Below are positions 27,751 to 35,616 of a DNA stretch of 64,000 nucleotides, piece by piece. The notes beneath the pieces are model-generated. The model did not search any database, had not been told where the DNA came from, and was given only the letters and a program-made list of their open reading frames with translations. The stretch's first letter is position 1, and the number at the start of each line of letters is the position of its first letter. The stretch is from contig SVDU01000002.1 of assembly GCA_015057705.1 (NCBI GenBank), positions 1 through 64,000 on the forward strand, written 5' to 3'. A program made the position numbers and the translations under genes. This stretch comes from Paenibacillaceae bacterium (lineage in GTDB: Bacteria; Bacillota; Clostridia; Lachnospirales; Lachnospiraceae).

Positions 27751-29463
27751 TTATTTAACGCCCGGACCTGTTTTTTTCTTTCCTGTGGAATTGGAAACAC
27801 CTGGTCCCACTTCCTGCTGTGGATTGTTTGTAACAGGCGCTTCCTGAGTGGCAGGAGTGGTCACTGCTGGTGTGGTAGGTGCCGCTGTGGTAGGCGCTGG
27901 TGTAGTAGGCGCCGCCGTTGTGGGAGCTGTTGCTGCCGGGGTAGACGCTGCCGTTGTTGGAGTTGTTGTCGGCGTAGTTCCGGCGGTTTCAGTCTTTGTT
28001 GTCCCATTAGAAGTCGTCTTTGTTTCTGTACCAGGTAAGTTGTAGCAAAGCACCGGTACTTTAGACGGAATGTTTTCAAAGAGAGTTTTGGCCATTGCCG
28101 GGGGAAGGTTTACACAGCCATGGGAGCCGCTTGTTTTAAAAATACTGCCTCCAAACTGCTTTCGCCAGGTTGCATCATGAAACCCTATATTACCGTTAAA
28201 CGGCATCCAGTAAGCAACCGGAGTTCTGTAATCCTCTCCTTTTAAAGTTGCATCCTTCTGCTTATATGTAAGGGAGTAAACGCCAGCAGGAGTTGACCAG
28301 CCTTTGGATTCATTTCCTGATACAAAATCTGTATCGAGTACCAGTTTACCGTCTTTATAAAAATATAAATGCTGTGCGGTAAGGTTTACTTCCACATAGG
28401 TATTGCCATAATCATTCTCTCCGTAGCTTGCCGCCTCCTGTTTATATTCAGGCACCCTTTCCTGACTTTCTCCGGATCGGATAATTTCTGCCAGCGCATC
28501 GGCTTCCGCACTCTGATTCATCTTCCAGCCATAGCTTCCGCCGGTTATTTTAACTGATTTTCCGTAAGAGGTATTAAGAGTCTTTGCCTTTGATACAGTA
28601 TCATACTTGGAGGCCAGACCTTTTACATAGGCAGTTACTTCAGAACTGCTTAAATATGCTTTCCCGTCTTCCCCGATTCCCACCCATTTGGAAATAGTAT
28701 CACCGTTTAATACTTCTCTCTTATCTCCAAATTTATAGGTTACCTTTACGTTAGTATAACGGTTTAAGGTCTGAACCTGATTAATTAGATCCGGATTATC
28801 TGCCGTAATGTTTGGTTTTGTATAAACATCACCATCCTCTAAGGACACTTCTGTCTTAAAGTCCGAAACAGCTGCTGCAATCAGTGATTTTACCTTCTCC
28901 GGATCCGGGCGGTTTCCATCTACTGCTGCAACAATATGATATCCTTTTCCAGACTCATACTGGGAAATAGTAGCATCCTGGGGTTCTTTTATCTTATCTT
29001 CCTGAAAACAGGCCAGCTTTGATACTACCTCTTCAAACTGCTCCTGATTGTATTTTACCAGAGTTCCAATATCAAAATTCTGAAATTTGCTATTATGCTC
29101 TCCCCATTTCAGAGGATTCTGCTCTTCCAGAAGTTTTTCCACGCTTCCGTCAAAAACCGCTTCCATACCGATATCAGTGCCTTTTATGATCTCGGTATTC
29201 TCCCCCCGTTCCTTAATTGTAATCTGGTAACCGTCGATACCGGCTGCTACCATCTTCTTAACCTCATCAATGGATTTTTTGGATGCATCCATACCGTTAA
29301 TAATAGTGTTGGGGAAAAACACCTCTTTGTACTGTCTGCCCATCTGTAAATATGTAAGTGCCGCAATTAATGCGACTACGGCAACGGACCCGCCTCCGAT
29401 TACAGCCAGACCCCCGATTCCCAATGACTTTTTCTTCCTGCTGTGGGGCATTTGCTTTTCCAT
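27751..29463 (-). CDS. L,D-transpeptidase with Thr/Pro/Ala-rich tail
   Basis: A 570-residue cell-wall enzyme forming 3-3 peptidoglycan cross-links or attaching proteins. It has an N-terminal membrane anchor (LAVIGGGSVAVVALIAALTYL, near residues 18-38), two putative peptidoglycan-binding repeats (NTIINGMDASKKSIDEV and a second from about 150), and a YkuD catalytic domain near 345-480. The YkuD domain has HDATWRKQFGG and the active-site SGSHGCVNLPP. A low-complexity Thr/Ala/Pro tail follows (about residues 485-560), probably wall-spanning or glycosylated. A paralog (30217-31626) lacks the tail. Confidence 0.93.
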   Translation of the reverse strand: MEKQMPHSRKKKSLGIGGLAVIGGGSVAVVALIAALTYLQMGRQYKEVFFPNTIINGMDASKKSIDEVKKMVAAGIDGYQITIKERGENTEIIKGTDIGMEAVFDGSVEKLLEEQNPLKWGEHNSKFQNFDIGTLVKYNQEQFEEVVSKLACFQEDKIKEPQDATISQYESGKGYHIVAAVDGNRPDPEKVKSLIAAAVSDFKTEVSLEDGDVYTKPNITADNPDLINQVQTLNRYTNVKVTYKFGDKREVLNGDTISKWVGIGEDGKAYLSSSEVTAYVKGLASKYDTVSKAKTLNTSYGKSVKITGGSYGWKMNQSAEADALAEIIRSGESQERVPEYKQEAASYGENDYGNTYVEVNLTAQHLYFYKDGKLVLDTDFVSGNESKGWSTPAGVYSLTYKQKDATLKGEDYRTPVAYWMPFNGNIGFHDATWRKQFGGSIFKTSGSHGCVNLPPAMAKTLFENIPSKVPVLCYNLPGTETKTTSNGTTKTETAGTTPTTTPTTAASTPAATAPTTAAPTTPAPTTAAPTTPAVTTPATQEAPVTNNPQQEVGPGVSNSTGKKKTGPGVK

Positions 29464-29654
29464 TTATTTCCTACCTCTTTACTAGCCTTTTTATTCAGGT
29501 ATTATTATATCGTAAAACAACGAAACATGTCTAAATATTTATGGTATATTTCTTGACTTTTTTATTACGATTTGACCTGACATCTCCAGAAAATTCATAT
29601 TGACTTCCTGCCTTTCATATGATATGGGTAAGAACAATCGGAAAGAACCAATTT

Positions 29655-30158
29655 ATGGCTAATTATTCAACTGTATACGGAATTGTCGGTTCCGTTACTC
29701 CCTTTTACACCACGGTATCTGACCACAGCTGCTCCCTGCTTATTTCTGTCAATACCCAAAGCATGGGGCAGATTAATTTTGTTGTTTCTCCCCAAACCTT
29801 TGTTTTGGAACAGCACACGTTTGGTCAGGGTGAGCCCATTATCGGCATATATGACACCAGTGTTCCAGTTCCTTTGATCTATCCTCCCCAGTACCAGGCT
29901 GTTGTTCTGGCGCAAAACAGCTTCGGCTACCGGGCCGCACTGAATTATTTTGATGAAGATCTGCTAAGCGTAGATCAGACAATGAAGCTAAACATTCCGT
30001 CAGATGGAAGCACTCAGGTTCTTTTGATCAATGGACAAAATTTTATTTATAATCCTGGAGATCACTATCTTTTTACTCTATACATGTCTGATTCCATGAA
30101 TCCTTCAGTGGAAGTGACCCCCCAGAAGATTATCGTATTCTGTAATTCTGATGAGTAA
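29655..30158 (+). CDS. Conserved protein of unknown function between L,D-transpeptidases
   Basis: A 167-residue protein with no signal peptide, predicted all-beta, starting MANYSTVYGIVGSVTPFY. Conserved-looking stretches are QINFVVSPQTFVL, EPIIGIYDTSVPVPLIYPP and NGQNFIYNPGDHYLFTLY. The pattern could be an OB-like beta barrel, but I do not recognise the family. The ATG at 29655 has GGAAAG upstream; an in-frame ATG at 29619 is weaker. It is the only plus-strand gene in this block and is isolated between two minus-strand L,D-transpeptidases. Confidence 0.75.
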   Translation: MANYSTVYGIVGSVTPFYTTVSDHSCSLLISVNTQSMGQINFVVSPQTFVLEQHTFGQGEPIIGIYDTSVPVPLIYPPQYQAVVLAQNSFGYRAALNYFDEDLLSVDQTMKLNIPSDGSTQVLLINGQNFIYNPGDHYLFTLYMSDSMNPSVEVTPQKIIVFCNSDE

Positions 30159-30164
30159 ATGCAT

Positions 30165-30215
30165 GAAAAAAGCCGTCTTATCCGCCCATTTATCAGGCTG
30201 TAAGACAGCTTTTTT
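30165..30215. terminator. Bidirectional terminator
   Basis: The stem AAAAAAGC-GTCTTA / TAAGAC-GCTTTTTT sits between the convergent ends of the 167-codon gene and the second L,D-transpeptidase, overlapping none of the stops. Confidence 0.88.
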
Positions 30216-30216
30216 A

Positions 30217-31626
30217 TTAATAATGGCAAATAACAGGGATTCCCGTATAGATTAAGCCATAAAGGGCCTTTGCCTTTTGGGGTGGAAGGTTAATGCAACC
30301 ATGACTTCCACCTGTCTGGTAAATGGTTCCTCCGAATTTGCTTCTCCAGCTGGCATCATGAAAACCGATTCCTCCGTTAAAAGGCATCCAGTAATCCACA
30401 TGGCTCTCATATTCGTAAGTACCATCCGGCTTTTTATCTCCCCGCAGCACCCGGTCTGTCTGCTTATAAGCAAGCGTATAGATGCCTTCCGGTGTGGTTA
30501 GCTTTTTTGACACATTCCCCGTTACACAGGGAGAATCCCATACGATACTCCCATTCTGATACAGGTACACATGCTGGGCTGCCATGTCCGCTTCCACATA
30601 AGTACTGCCCCAGTCCACATTACGGTCAGCCGCTGCCAGACTGTACTGGGGAGTCCGCTCCTGGCTCTGGCCTGTTTTAATAATAGCCATAAGAGCCTGT
30701 GTCTCCGCTTCCTGATTCATCCGCCATCCATATGCACCGGAAAGAGACAGATCTCTTCCATCGGTTGCTTTAAAGGCTCTGGCTTTTCCGGCCGTATCAT
30801 ACTTGCCGGCCAGTGACTGAATGTACTCCGCAGCTTTTGTTCCGTTTATATGGATTCCGGTCTGATCTGCGCCATCGATCCAGGTACAAAGCTGTTCTCC
30901 GGTCAGTACTTCCGACTGACTGCCAAATAAATATGTGACTTTCATATCCCGGATCTGATTTAAGGCAGCGCATCTTGCCACCAGCTCTGAATCCGTGGAT
31001 GTGACGGTTACCGTATCATAACAGTTTTTCTCTTCCAGACTGAACTGTCTGTTTTCCTGAGTTAATGCAGCTTTCACCGCCTCATCAAGTTTCCCTCTGT
31101 TTACACTGTTCCCCTGTACCTCAGCAATCACAGTAAAGGGCTGTCCCTCCTGCCAGGCGGAAATTCTTGCATTCTGAGTAACCACAATGTCTTTGCTGCT
31201 GATACAGGCAAGAGAATCCAGCCGTTCTTTCAGTTTCTCTTCCTGGTAGGTCACCGTACTTTTAAGCACACTGCTGTTGTCGATATCAGGACCTGCCACC
31301 CGACCGTTACTATTTTGTTGCGCCAGTATATTCTGTAGTCCATCGGTAATCACCACCTGATACTGAATATCTGACCCCTTAATTACTTCAGAGGCTCCTC
31401 CTTTTACCTTTACGGTAAGCTGATACTCTCTTCCATAAAAGCCTTCAATCTGTACCTTTGCCTCCTCTACAGTCATACCTCCCACCAAAACTCCGTTGAT
31501 CTTTGTTCCGGGCACAAACTTAGAAGCATCATCTGCCAGTGCAACCACACTTCCTGCCAGCATAAAAACCGCTGTCAGAAAAGCAATTATCCCTACGGTA
31601 CCTGCATGACTCTGTCTCCTGCTCAT
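30217..31626 (-). CDS. L,D-transpeptidase (YkuD)
   Basis: A 469-residue paralog of the enzyme at 27751-29463. It has a signal/anchor segment (GIIAFLTAVFMLAGSVVALA, about 11-30), two peptidoglycan-binding repeats (from GTKINGVLVGGMTVEEA), and a C-terminal YkuD domain with HDASWRSKFGG and the catalytic GGSHGCINLPP. It ends right after the catalytic domain (GIPVICHY), without the Thr/Pro tail of its paralog. Both share TYVEADMAAQHVYLYQNG-like segments. Its promoter was not identified in the 124-bp gap upstream. Confidence 0.93.
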   Translation of the reverse strand: MSRRQSHAGTVGIIAFLTAVFMLAGSVVALADDASKFVPGTKINGVLVGGMTVEEAKVQIEGFYGREYQLTVKVKGGASEVIKGSDIQYQVVITDGLQNILAQQNSNGRVAGPDIDNSSVLKSTVTYQEEKLKERLDSLACISSKDIVVTQNARISAWQEGQPFTVIAEVQGNSVNRGKLDEAVKAALTQENRQFSLEEKNCYDTVTVTSTDSELVARCAALNQIRDMKVTYLFGSQSEVLTGEQLCTWIDGADQTGIHINGTKAAEYIQSLAGKYDTAGKARAFKATDGRDLSLSGAYGWRMNQEAETQALMAIIKTGQSQERTPQYSLAAADRNVDWGSTYVEADMAAQHVYLYQNGSIVWDSPCVTGNVSKKLTTPEGIYTLAYKQTDRVLRGDKKPDGTYEYESHVDYWMPFNGGIGFHDASWRSKFGGTIYQTGGSHGCINLPPQKAKALYGLIYTGIPVICHY

Positions 31627-31750
31627 TCATTCAAATCCTTTGCTGATTAGTTATTATGGAAAAATATCCCACTTCCTCCTAGGTTAGCACGATTTTATCA
31701 GAATAACAAGTATCAAAATCCACAATGATTTTCCCGGTTCCTCCTATTTT

Positions 31751-33835
31751 TTAAGTCAGAAGATTCTTCATGCTTCCAAGGCTGATAGCAAGTGTGGAGG
31801 TATTATGAAGCAGGGAGGATGTAGTCGGAAGAATCACTCCTCCCACTCCCATTATTATCAGGGCTGTATTAAAACCTACAATCATCCGATAGTTTGTATG
31901 GATCCGCTTCATCAGGCTGTCGCTCAAGAGTTTTAAGGTGACAATCTCATAAAGATTATCGGCAGCTATCGTAATATCTGCAATTTCACGTGCAATTTCC
32001 GCACCGTCACTGATGGCAATTCCTGCATCTGCAGCAGACAGAGCCGGAGAATCATTAATTCCGTCGCCTACCATGATCACCGAATTTCCTGCTTTTTTCT
32101 CTTTTTCAATAAACAGTGCTTTTTCCTCCGGCAGCACTTCTGAATAATACTCATCCACTCCAAGTCTCGCCGCAACAGCAGCAGCGGTTCTTTCGCTGTC
32201 ACCAGTCATCATAACTACTTTCTTAATCCCTGATTTTTTTAAAGTGTTTATAACCGCCTCTGCTTCCTCCCTCAAAGGATCCTGAATACAGATTACAGCT
32301 ACAAGCTGACGGTCAATTGCAAGATAAAGATGGGAACAGTCCTCTGGGAGATGATTAAAGCGTTCCAAATCAGTTTCATCAATGCTGCAGGCTTCATCCT
32401 CAAAAATGAAATGGTGGCTTCCAATCACGACTTTTCTCTCGTTTATATAGGATGCAATTCCGTGTGCTACGATGTATTCCACTTTAGAATGCATTTCTTC
32501 GTGTTCCAGTCCTTTTTCTTTTGCAGCTTTTACAACTGCCTTTGCCATAGAATGAGGGAAGTGTTCTTCCAGACACGCTGCAATCCGAAGCATGTCATCA
32601 GCATCTGTTCCATGAAATGTAATTATTTCTTTCACTTCGGGTTTGGCCTTTGTAAGCGTTCCGGTTTTGTCAAAGACAATGGTGGACGCTTCTGCCACCT
32701 TCTCTAAATACTTTCCGCCTTTTACCGTAATGTGATACAGCCCGGCCTCCCGAATGGCTGAAAGAACGGATATAGGCATTGCAAGCTTTAAGGCGCAGGA
32801 GAAATCCACCATAAGAACAGATAATGCTCTTGTCACATTACGGGTAATGAGCCAGGTAAATCCGGTACCAAGAAGTGTATAGGGAACCAGTCTGTCTGCC
32901 AGATGCTCTGCTTTGCTTTCCAAAGCAGATTTAAGTTTTTCCGACTCTTCAATCATGGCAACAATTTTTTCAAATCTGGTAGACCCGCTTACTGCTTTCA
33001 CCTCAATTACAAGTTCTCCCTCTTCCACCACCGTTCCGGCATAAACATAGCCTCCTCCATCTTTTTTTACAGGCTGGGCTTCCCCCGTTAAAGAAGCCTG
33101 ATTAACCATTGCCTCACCGGATGCAACCACTCCGTCAAACGGTATCACATTGCCCATATGTACCATGACCTCATCTCCCGGCATTATTGAGGCCGCGTCA
33201 ACCAATATCTCCTGCCCCCCGCTTACCAGCCAGACCCGGTTCACCCGAAAGGACATGCTTCTCGCTAAATCTCCCACCGATCTTTTGTGGGTCCATTCCT
33301 CCAACAGCTCTCCAATTCCAAGCAGAAACATAATGGAACCAGCTGTTTCCATCTCTCCTCGAACCAGAGAAATTCCAATTGCAATTGCATCAAGTACCGG
33401 CACTTCAAGTTTTCTTCTTAGCAGACATTTTACTCCACGGAATAAATATCTGGCAGATTTAAATCCAACAAAACAGGTTCTTACAGGGCCACCGGCAAAC
33501 AGCTTTCTGACTGCCCTGAATAAAAGCTTAAAAAGCAGCTTTTCCTGATATCCGGCATTTAACTCTCTGCCTGAATGCTCAATCACTTCCTCTGGCACCG
33601 ATACCTCATCGTAACGAAATGAGGTTAATGCTTTTAATACTTCTTCCCTGCTGCCCACATACTGTATGACGGCGTCTCCTGTGCGTTCATACACCTTTGC
33701 CCCTGTTACATTCTTTAAGGAATGAAGATAATAGTGAAGAATATCTGCTTCCTTAAAAGTCATTGATTTCTGAATCAGATGTATCCGCAGCCGTCCTGGA
33801 ATCTCATGTCTTATAACAAACCTGATCTTACTCAT
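31751..33835 (-). CDS. P1B-type metal-transporting ATPase with SCALK motif
   Basis: A 694-residue membrane pump exporting a transition metal. An N-terminal ferredoxin-like domain without CxxC (HEIPGRLRIHL, about 9-75) precedes actuator TGEAQPVKK, the phosphorylated Asp in VFDKTGTLTKAKPEV, TGDSERTAAAVA and the hinge GDGINDSPALSAADAG. The membrane metal-site motif is VDFSCALKLAMP, where Cu/Zn/Cd pumps have CPC, so the metal is not predictable. CtpC-like Mn or Fe export is a possibility given the Fur/Feo neighbours. It overlaps the 94-codon gene upstream by 8 bp. Confidence 0.9.
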   Translation of the reverse strand: MSKIRFVIRHEIPGRLRIHLIQKSMTFKEADILHYYLHSLKNVTGAKVYERTGDAVIQYVGSREEVLKALTSFRYDEVSVPEEVIEHSGRELNAGYQEKLLFKLLFRAVRKLFAGGPVRTCFVGFKSARYLFRGVKCLLRRKLEVPVLDAIAIGISLVRGEMETAGSIMFLLGIGELLEEWTHKRSVGDLARSMSFRVNRVWLVSGGQEILVDAASIMPGDEVMVHMGNVIPFDGVVASGEAMVNQASLTGEAQPVKKDGGGYVYAGTVVEEGELVIEVKAVSGSTRFEKIVAMIEESEKLKSALESKAEHLADRLVPYTLLGTGFTWLITRNVTRALSVLMVDFSCALKLAMPISVLSAIREAGLYHITVKGGKYLEKVAEASTIVFDKTGTLTKAKPEVKEIITFHGTDADDMLRIAACLEEHFPHSMAKAVVKAAKEKGLEHEEMHSKVEYIVAHGIASYINERKVVIGSHHFIFEDEACSIDETDLERFNHLPEDCSHLYLAIDRQLVAVICIQDPLREEAEAVINTLKKSGIKKVVMMTGDSERTAAAVAARLGVDEYYSEVLPEEKALFIEKEKKAGNSVIMVGDGINDSPALSAADAGIAISDGAEIAREIADITIAADNLYEIVTLKLLSDSLMKRIHTNYRMIVGFNTALIIMGVGGVILPTTSSLLHNTSTLAISLGSMKNLLT

Positions 33836-34112
33836 TCTCTCTTACAAGGTCATCGGACTCTTCTGTAAATACTTCATCCATGGCTGCACGCTCTTCGTTT
33901 TGGTGCTTTGCTTCTGCAAGTATATCCTCTGCATTTTCCTGTATTGTTGTTACTGTTTTCATCACACTGGCCTTCGCTCTTAACACAGCTGCAGTACAAC
34001 CAGTGTAAACCTTTTTCGCATCTTTACTGGAAAGCAGTTTTACGCCAGCCGTTCCAAAAAGTACACCTCCTGCAAAAATAACGGTCTTTTTCATCTTTAA
34101 AATATCCCACAT
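33828..34112 (-). CDS. Small membrane-associated protein upstream of the P-type ATPase
   Basis: A 94-residue protein with a single hydrophobic segment (TVIFAGGVLFGTAGVKLL, about 10-27), then GCTAAVLRAKASVMKTVTTI and a charged, helical, acidic C-terminus. I believe it is the DUF6110 type found beside these ATPases, but cannot confirm it. The 8-bp overlap with the ATPase start suggests a dedicated partner or accessory. AAGGA precedes the ATG. A likely promoter is TTGACT-N18-TATGAT upstream on the minus strand (34157-34186 region). Confidence 0.8.
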   Translation of the reverse strand: MWDILKMKKTVIFAGGVLFGTAGVKLLSSKDAKKVYTGCTAAVLRAKASVMKTVTTIQENAEDILAEAKHQNEERAAMDEVFTEESDDLVRENE

Positions 34113-34211
34113 ATATGTATCCTTCCTGTCTTTTGTATTTTATTCTTTTGCATATCATAGCAAGCAGTTTTTCAGTTAGTCAAAGATAAGTCTGTTTAGT
34201 GATAAATTTTA

Positions 34212-34826
34212 TCAGTTTGCCACATACATCGTCAATTCCTCCCAATGATCCAATGCCATAGCTCCTATTTCCGGATCATACATGATACCTAAATTCTTCT
34301 TTATCTCCCTGTAACAATACTGCAGTGAATACGCATCCCTGTATCCCCTGTCGGAAGTCATGGCATCGATGGAATCGCAGACTGAGATGATCCTGGCTCC
34401 AAGTGGAATTTCATCCCCCTTCAAACCGTAAGGATAGCCTTTTCCGTCGTACCGTTCATGATGATGAAGAACAATGTCTTTCAGCTCATTTAAATGACGG
34501 GATTTGCTTAAAATCTGGGCACCGGTCTGTGGGTGTTTTTTCATTGCGGTCCACTCGTCCGGAGAAAGCCTGTCCGGTTTATTTAACACCGCATCAGGTA
34601 CTCCGATCTTTCCGATATCATGAAGATGAGCGGCAATATGTATCCGTTCGATTTCCTCTCTTTCAAGCTTTAAAAACCCGGAAAGGGCCAGCGCCATATC
34701 GCTGACCCTTTGAGAATGCCCCGCCGTATAGGGATCTTTGGCATCTAATGCGCTGACGATGCATTCGATAATTTCATGATAATCAATGCCGTTCCTGCAT
34801 AACTCAAATCCTGATTCATTTTTCAT
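34212..34826 (-). CDS. HD-GYP domain cyclic-di-GMP phosphodiesterase
   Basis: A 204-residue protein that is almost entirely one HD-GYP domain, expected to degrade cyclic di-GMP or a related dinucleotide. The motifs are complete: GHSQRVSDMA (His), HLHDIGKIGVPD (HD pair), HPQTGAQIL, HHERYDGKGYPYG (HHE and GYP) and DSIDAMTSDRGYR. No sensor domain is attached. It sits between fur and the ATPase operon, behind the GTTAG palindrome, in a metal-related neighbourhood, so metal-linked regulation of the enzyme is possible. Confidence 0.9.
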   Translation of the reverse strand: MKNESGFELCRNGIDYHEIIECIVSALDAKDPYTAGHSQRVSDMALALSGFLKLEREEIERIHIAAHLHDIGKIGVPDAVLNKPDRLSPDEWTAMKKHPQTGAQILSKSRHLNELKDIVLHHHERYDGKGYPYGLKGDEIPLGARIISVCDSIDAMTSDRGYRDAYSLQYCYREIKKNLGIMYDPEIGAMALDHWEELTMYVAN

Positions 34827-34849
34827 GCTCTTTTCTACCTGTCTTACTG

Positions 34850-34865
34850 GTTAGCATTGGCTAAC
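34850..34865. promoter_or_regulatory. GTTAG-N6-CTAAC palindrome upstream of the HD-GYP gene
   Basis: GTTAGCATTGGCTAAC is a 16-bp inverted repeat between the Fur-like gene and the HD-GYP gene. The same GTTAG-N6-CTAAC pattern covers the feoA promoter -10 box at 38375-38390. It resembles the core of DtxR-type metalloregulator sites. Confidence 0.45.
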
Positions 34866-34871
34866 TTGCAA

Positions 34872-35363
34872 TTAATAGCAACCGGCATTCTCACATCCGC
34901 AAGGTTTAATCGAAATTGAGGCGATCTTCTGATCTTCCAGATAGCCGCAAGCGGTTAAACCTGCCCGCACAACGGAATTCCAGTTTTTTGCAGAAAGATG
35001 ATAAGTTGTTTCATCATCCAGTACTACTGTACACGCATCTTCCATGGAGCAGGTGTCTGAATAAGCAATTTTATACATGTTCTTCCTGCTGATAGCCCCT
35101 ATTTCCTCTAAGACATTGACCATGCGATAGACAGTAGCAGCTCCGATGCTCTCATCCACTCTGGACGCTTTGTAGTAAATTTCTTTACAGCTGGAACATT
35201 CATGTTCCAGGATAATATCTAAAAGTGTAAGACGCTGTTTTGTAATTCTGCACCCTTTACCCTTTAATCGTTCAATAATAAGATCCTTCTGCATCCTGGT
35301 TCTATGATAGCTTCTGGAATCAGCTACTTTTCTCTTTTCAATCATGTTTGTGTGCATTTCCAT
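34872..35363 (-). CDS. Divergent Fur-family metalloregulator
   Basis: A 163-residue regulator. The N-terminal winged helix is canonical (RITKQRLTLLDIILEHECSS near 39-58, then GAATVYRMVNVLEEIGAIS). The second half is not: I do not see the His-rich metal loop (HHHxH) or the usual CxxC pairs at their normal places. Instead it has SDTCSMEDACTVVLDD and a C-terminal CGCENAGCY. It is probably an iron or related-metal sensor with altered metal sites. It lies upstream of the P1B ATPase and downstream of the feo operon on the same strand. GGAGG precedes the ATG. Confidence 0.85.
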   Translation of the reverse strand: MEMHTNMIEKRKVADSRSYHRTRMQKDLIIERLKGKGCRITKQRLTLLDIILEHECSSCKEIYYKASRVDESIGAATVYRMVNVLEEIGAISRKNMYKIAYSDTCSMEDACTVVLDDETTYHLSAKNWNSVVRAGLTACGYLEDQKIASISIKPCGCENAGCY

Positions 35364-35417
35364 TTAAGCACCTCCATTTAGACGTATAATATAGTACGGA
35401 AAACAGATACCAGTCTC

Positions 35418-35555
35418 TTAGTGGCAATGTCCGCCACAGTCCTTGCACTGTCCGCCGCACTGAATGGATTTTCCATTCTTTTTATCCCGAATCATGCTTC
35501 TGATAATGAGTGCCACCGCTCCGATGACAACTGCTGATACTGCTAATGTTCCCAT
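35418..35555 (-). CDS. FeoB-associated Cys-rich membrane protein
   Basis: A 45-residue protein starting MGTLAVSAVVIGAVALIIRS (one membrane helix), then a basic stretch and a Cys/Gly-rich end with CGGQC, KDC and GGHCH. This matches the small FeoB-associated Cys-rich proteins, thought to help Fe(II) uptake; the role is not established. AGGAGG lies 6 bases before the ATG. It follows feoB by 61 bp on the same strand. Confidence 0.85.
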   Translation of the reverse strand: MGTLAVSAVVIGAVALIIRSMIRDKKNGKSIQCGGQCKDCGGHCH

Positions 35556-35616
35556 ATGATACCTCCTGATATCTTGAGCCTGCATAAACCATGCAGGCTC
35601 TTTTATGATTACCGGA

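Noticed and set aside
27848-28045. Val/Ala/Gly-rich plus-strand ORF
   Set aside because: It is the complement of the Thr/Pro/Ala tail of the L,D-transpeptidase and is explained by low-complexity codon use.
34403-34705. 100-codon plus-strand ORF opposite the HD-GYP gene
   Set aside because: Antisense to conserved HD-GYP motifs, no ribosome site.
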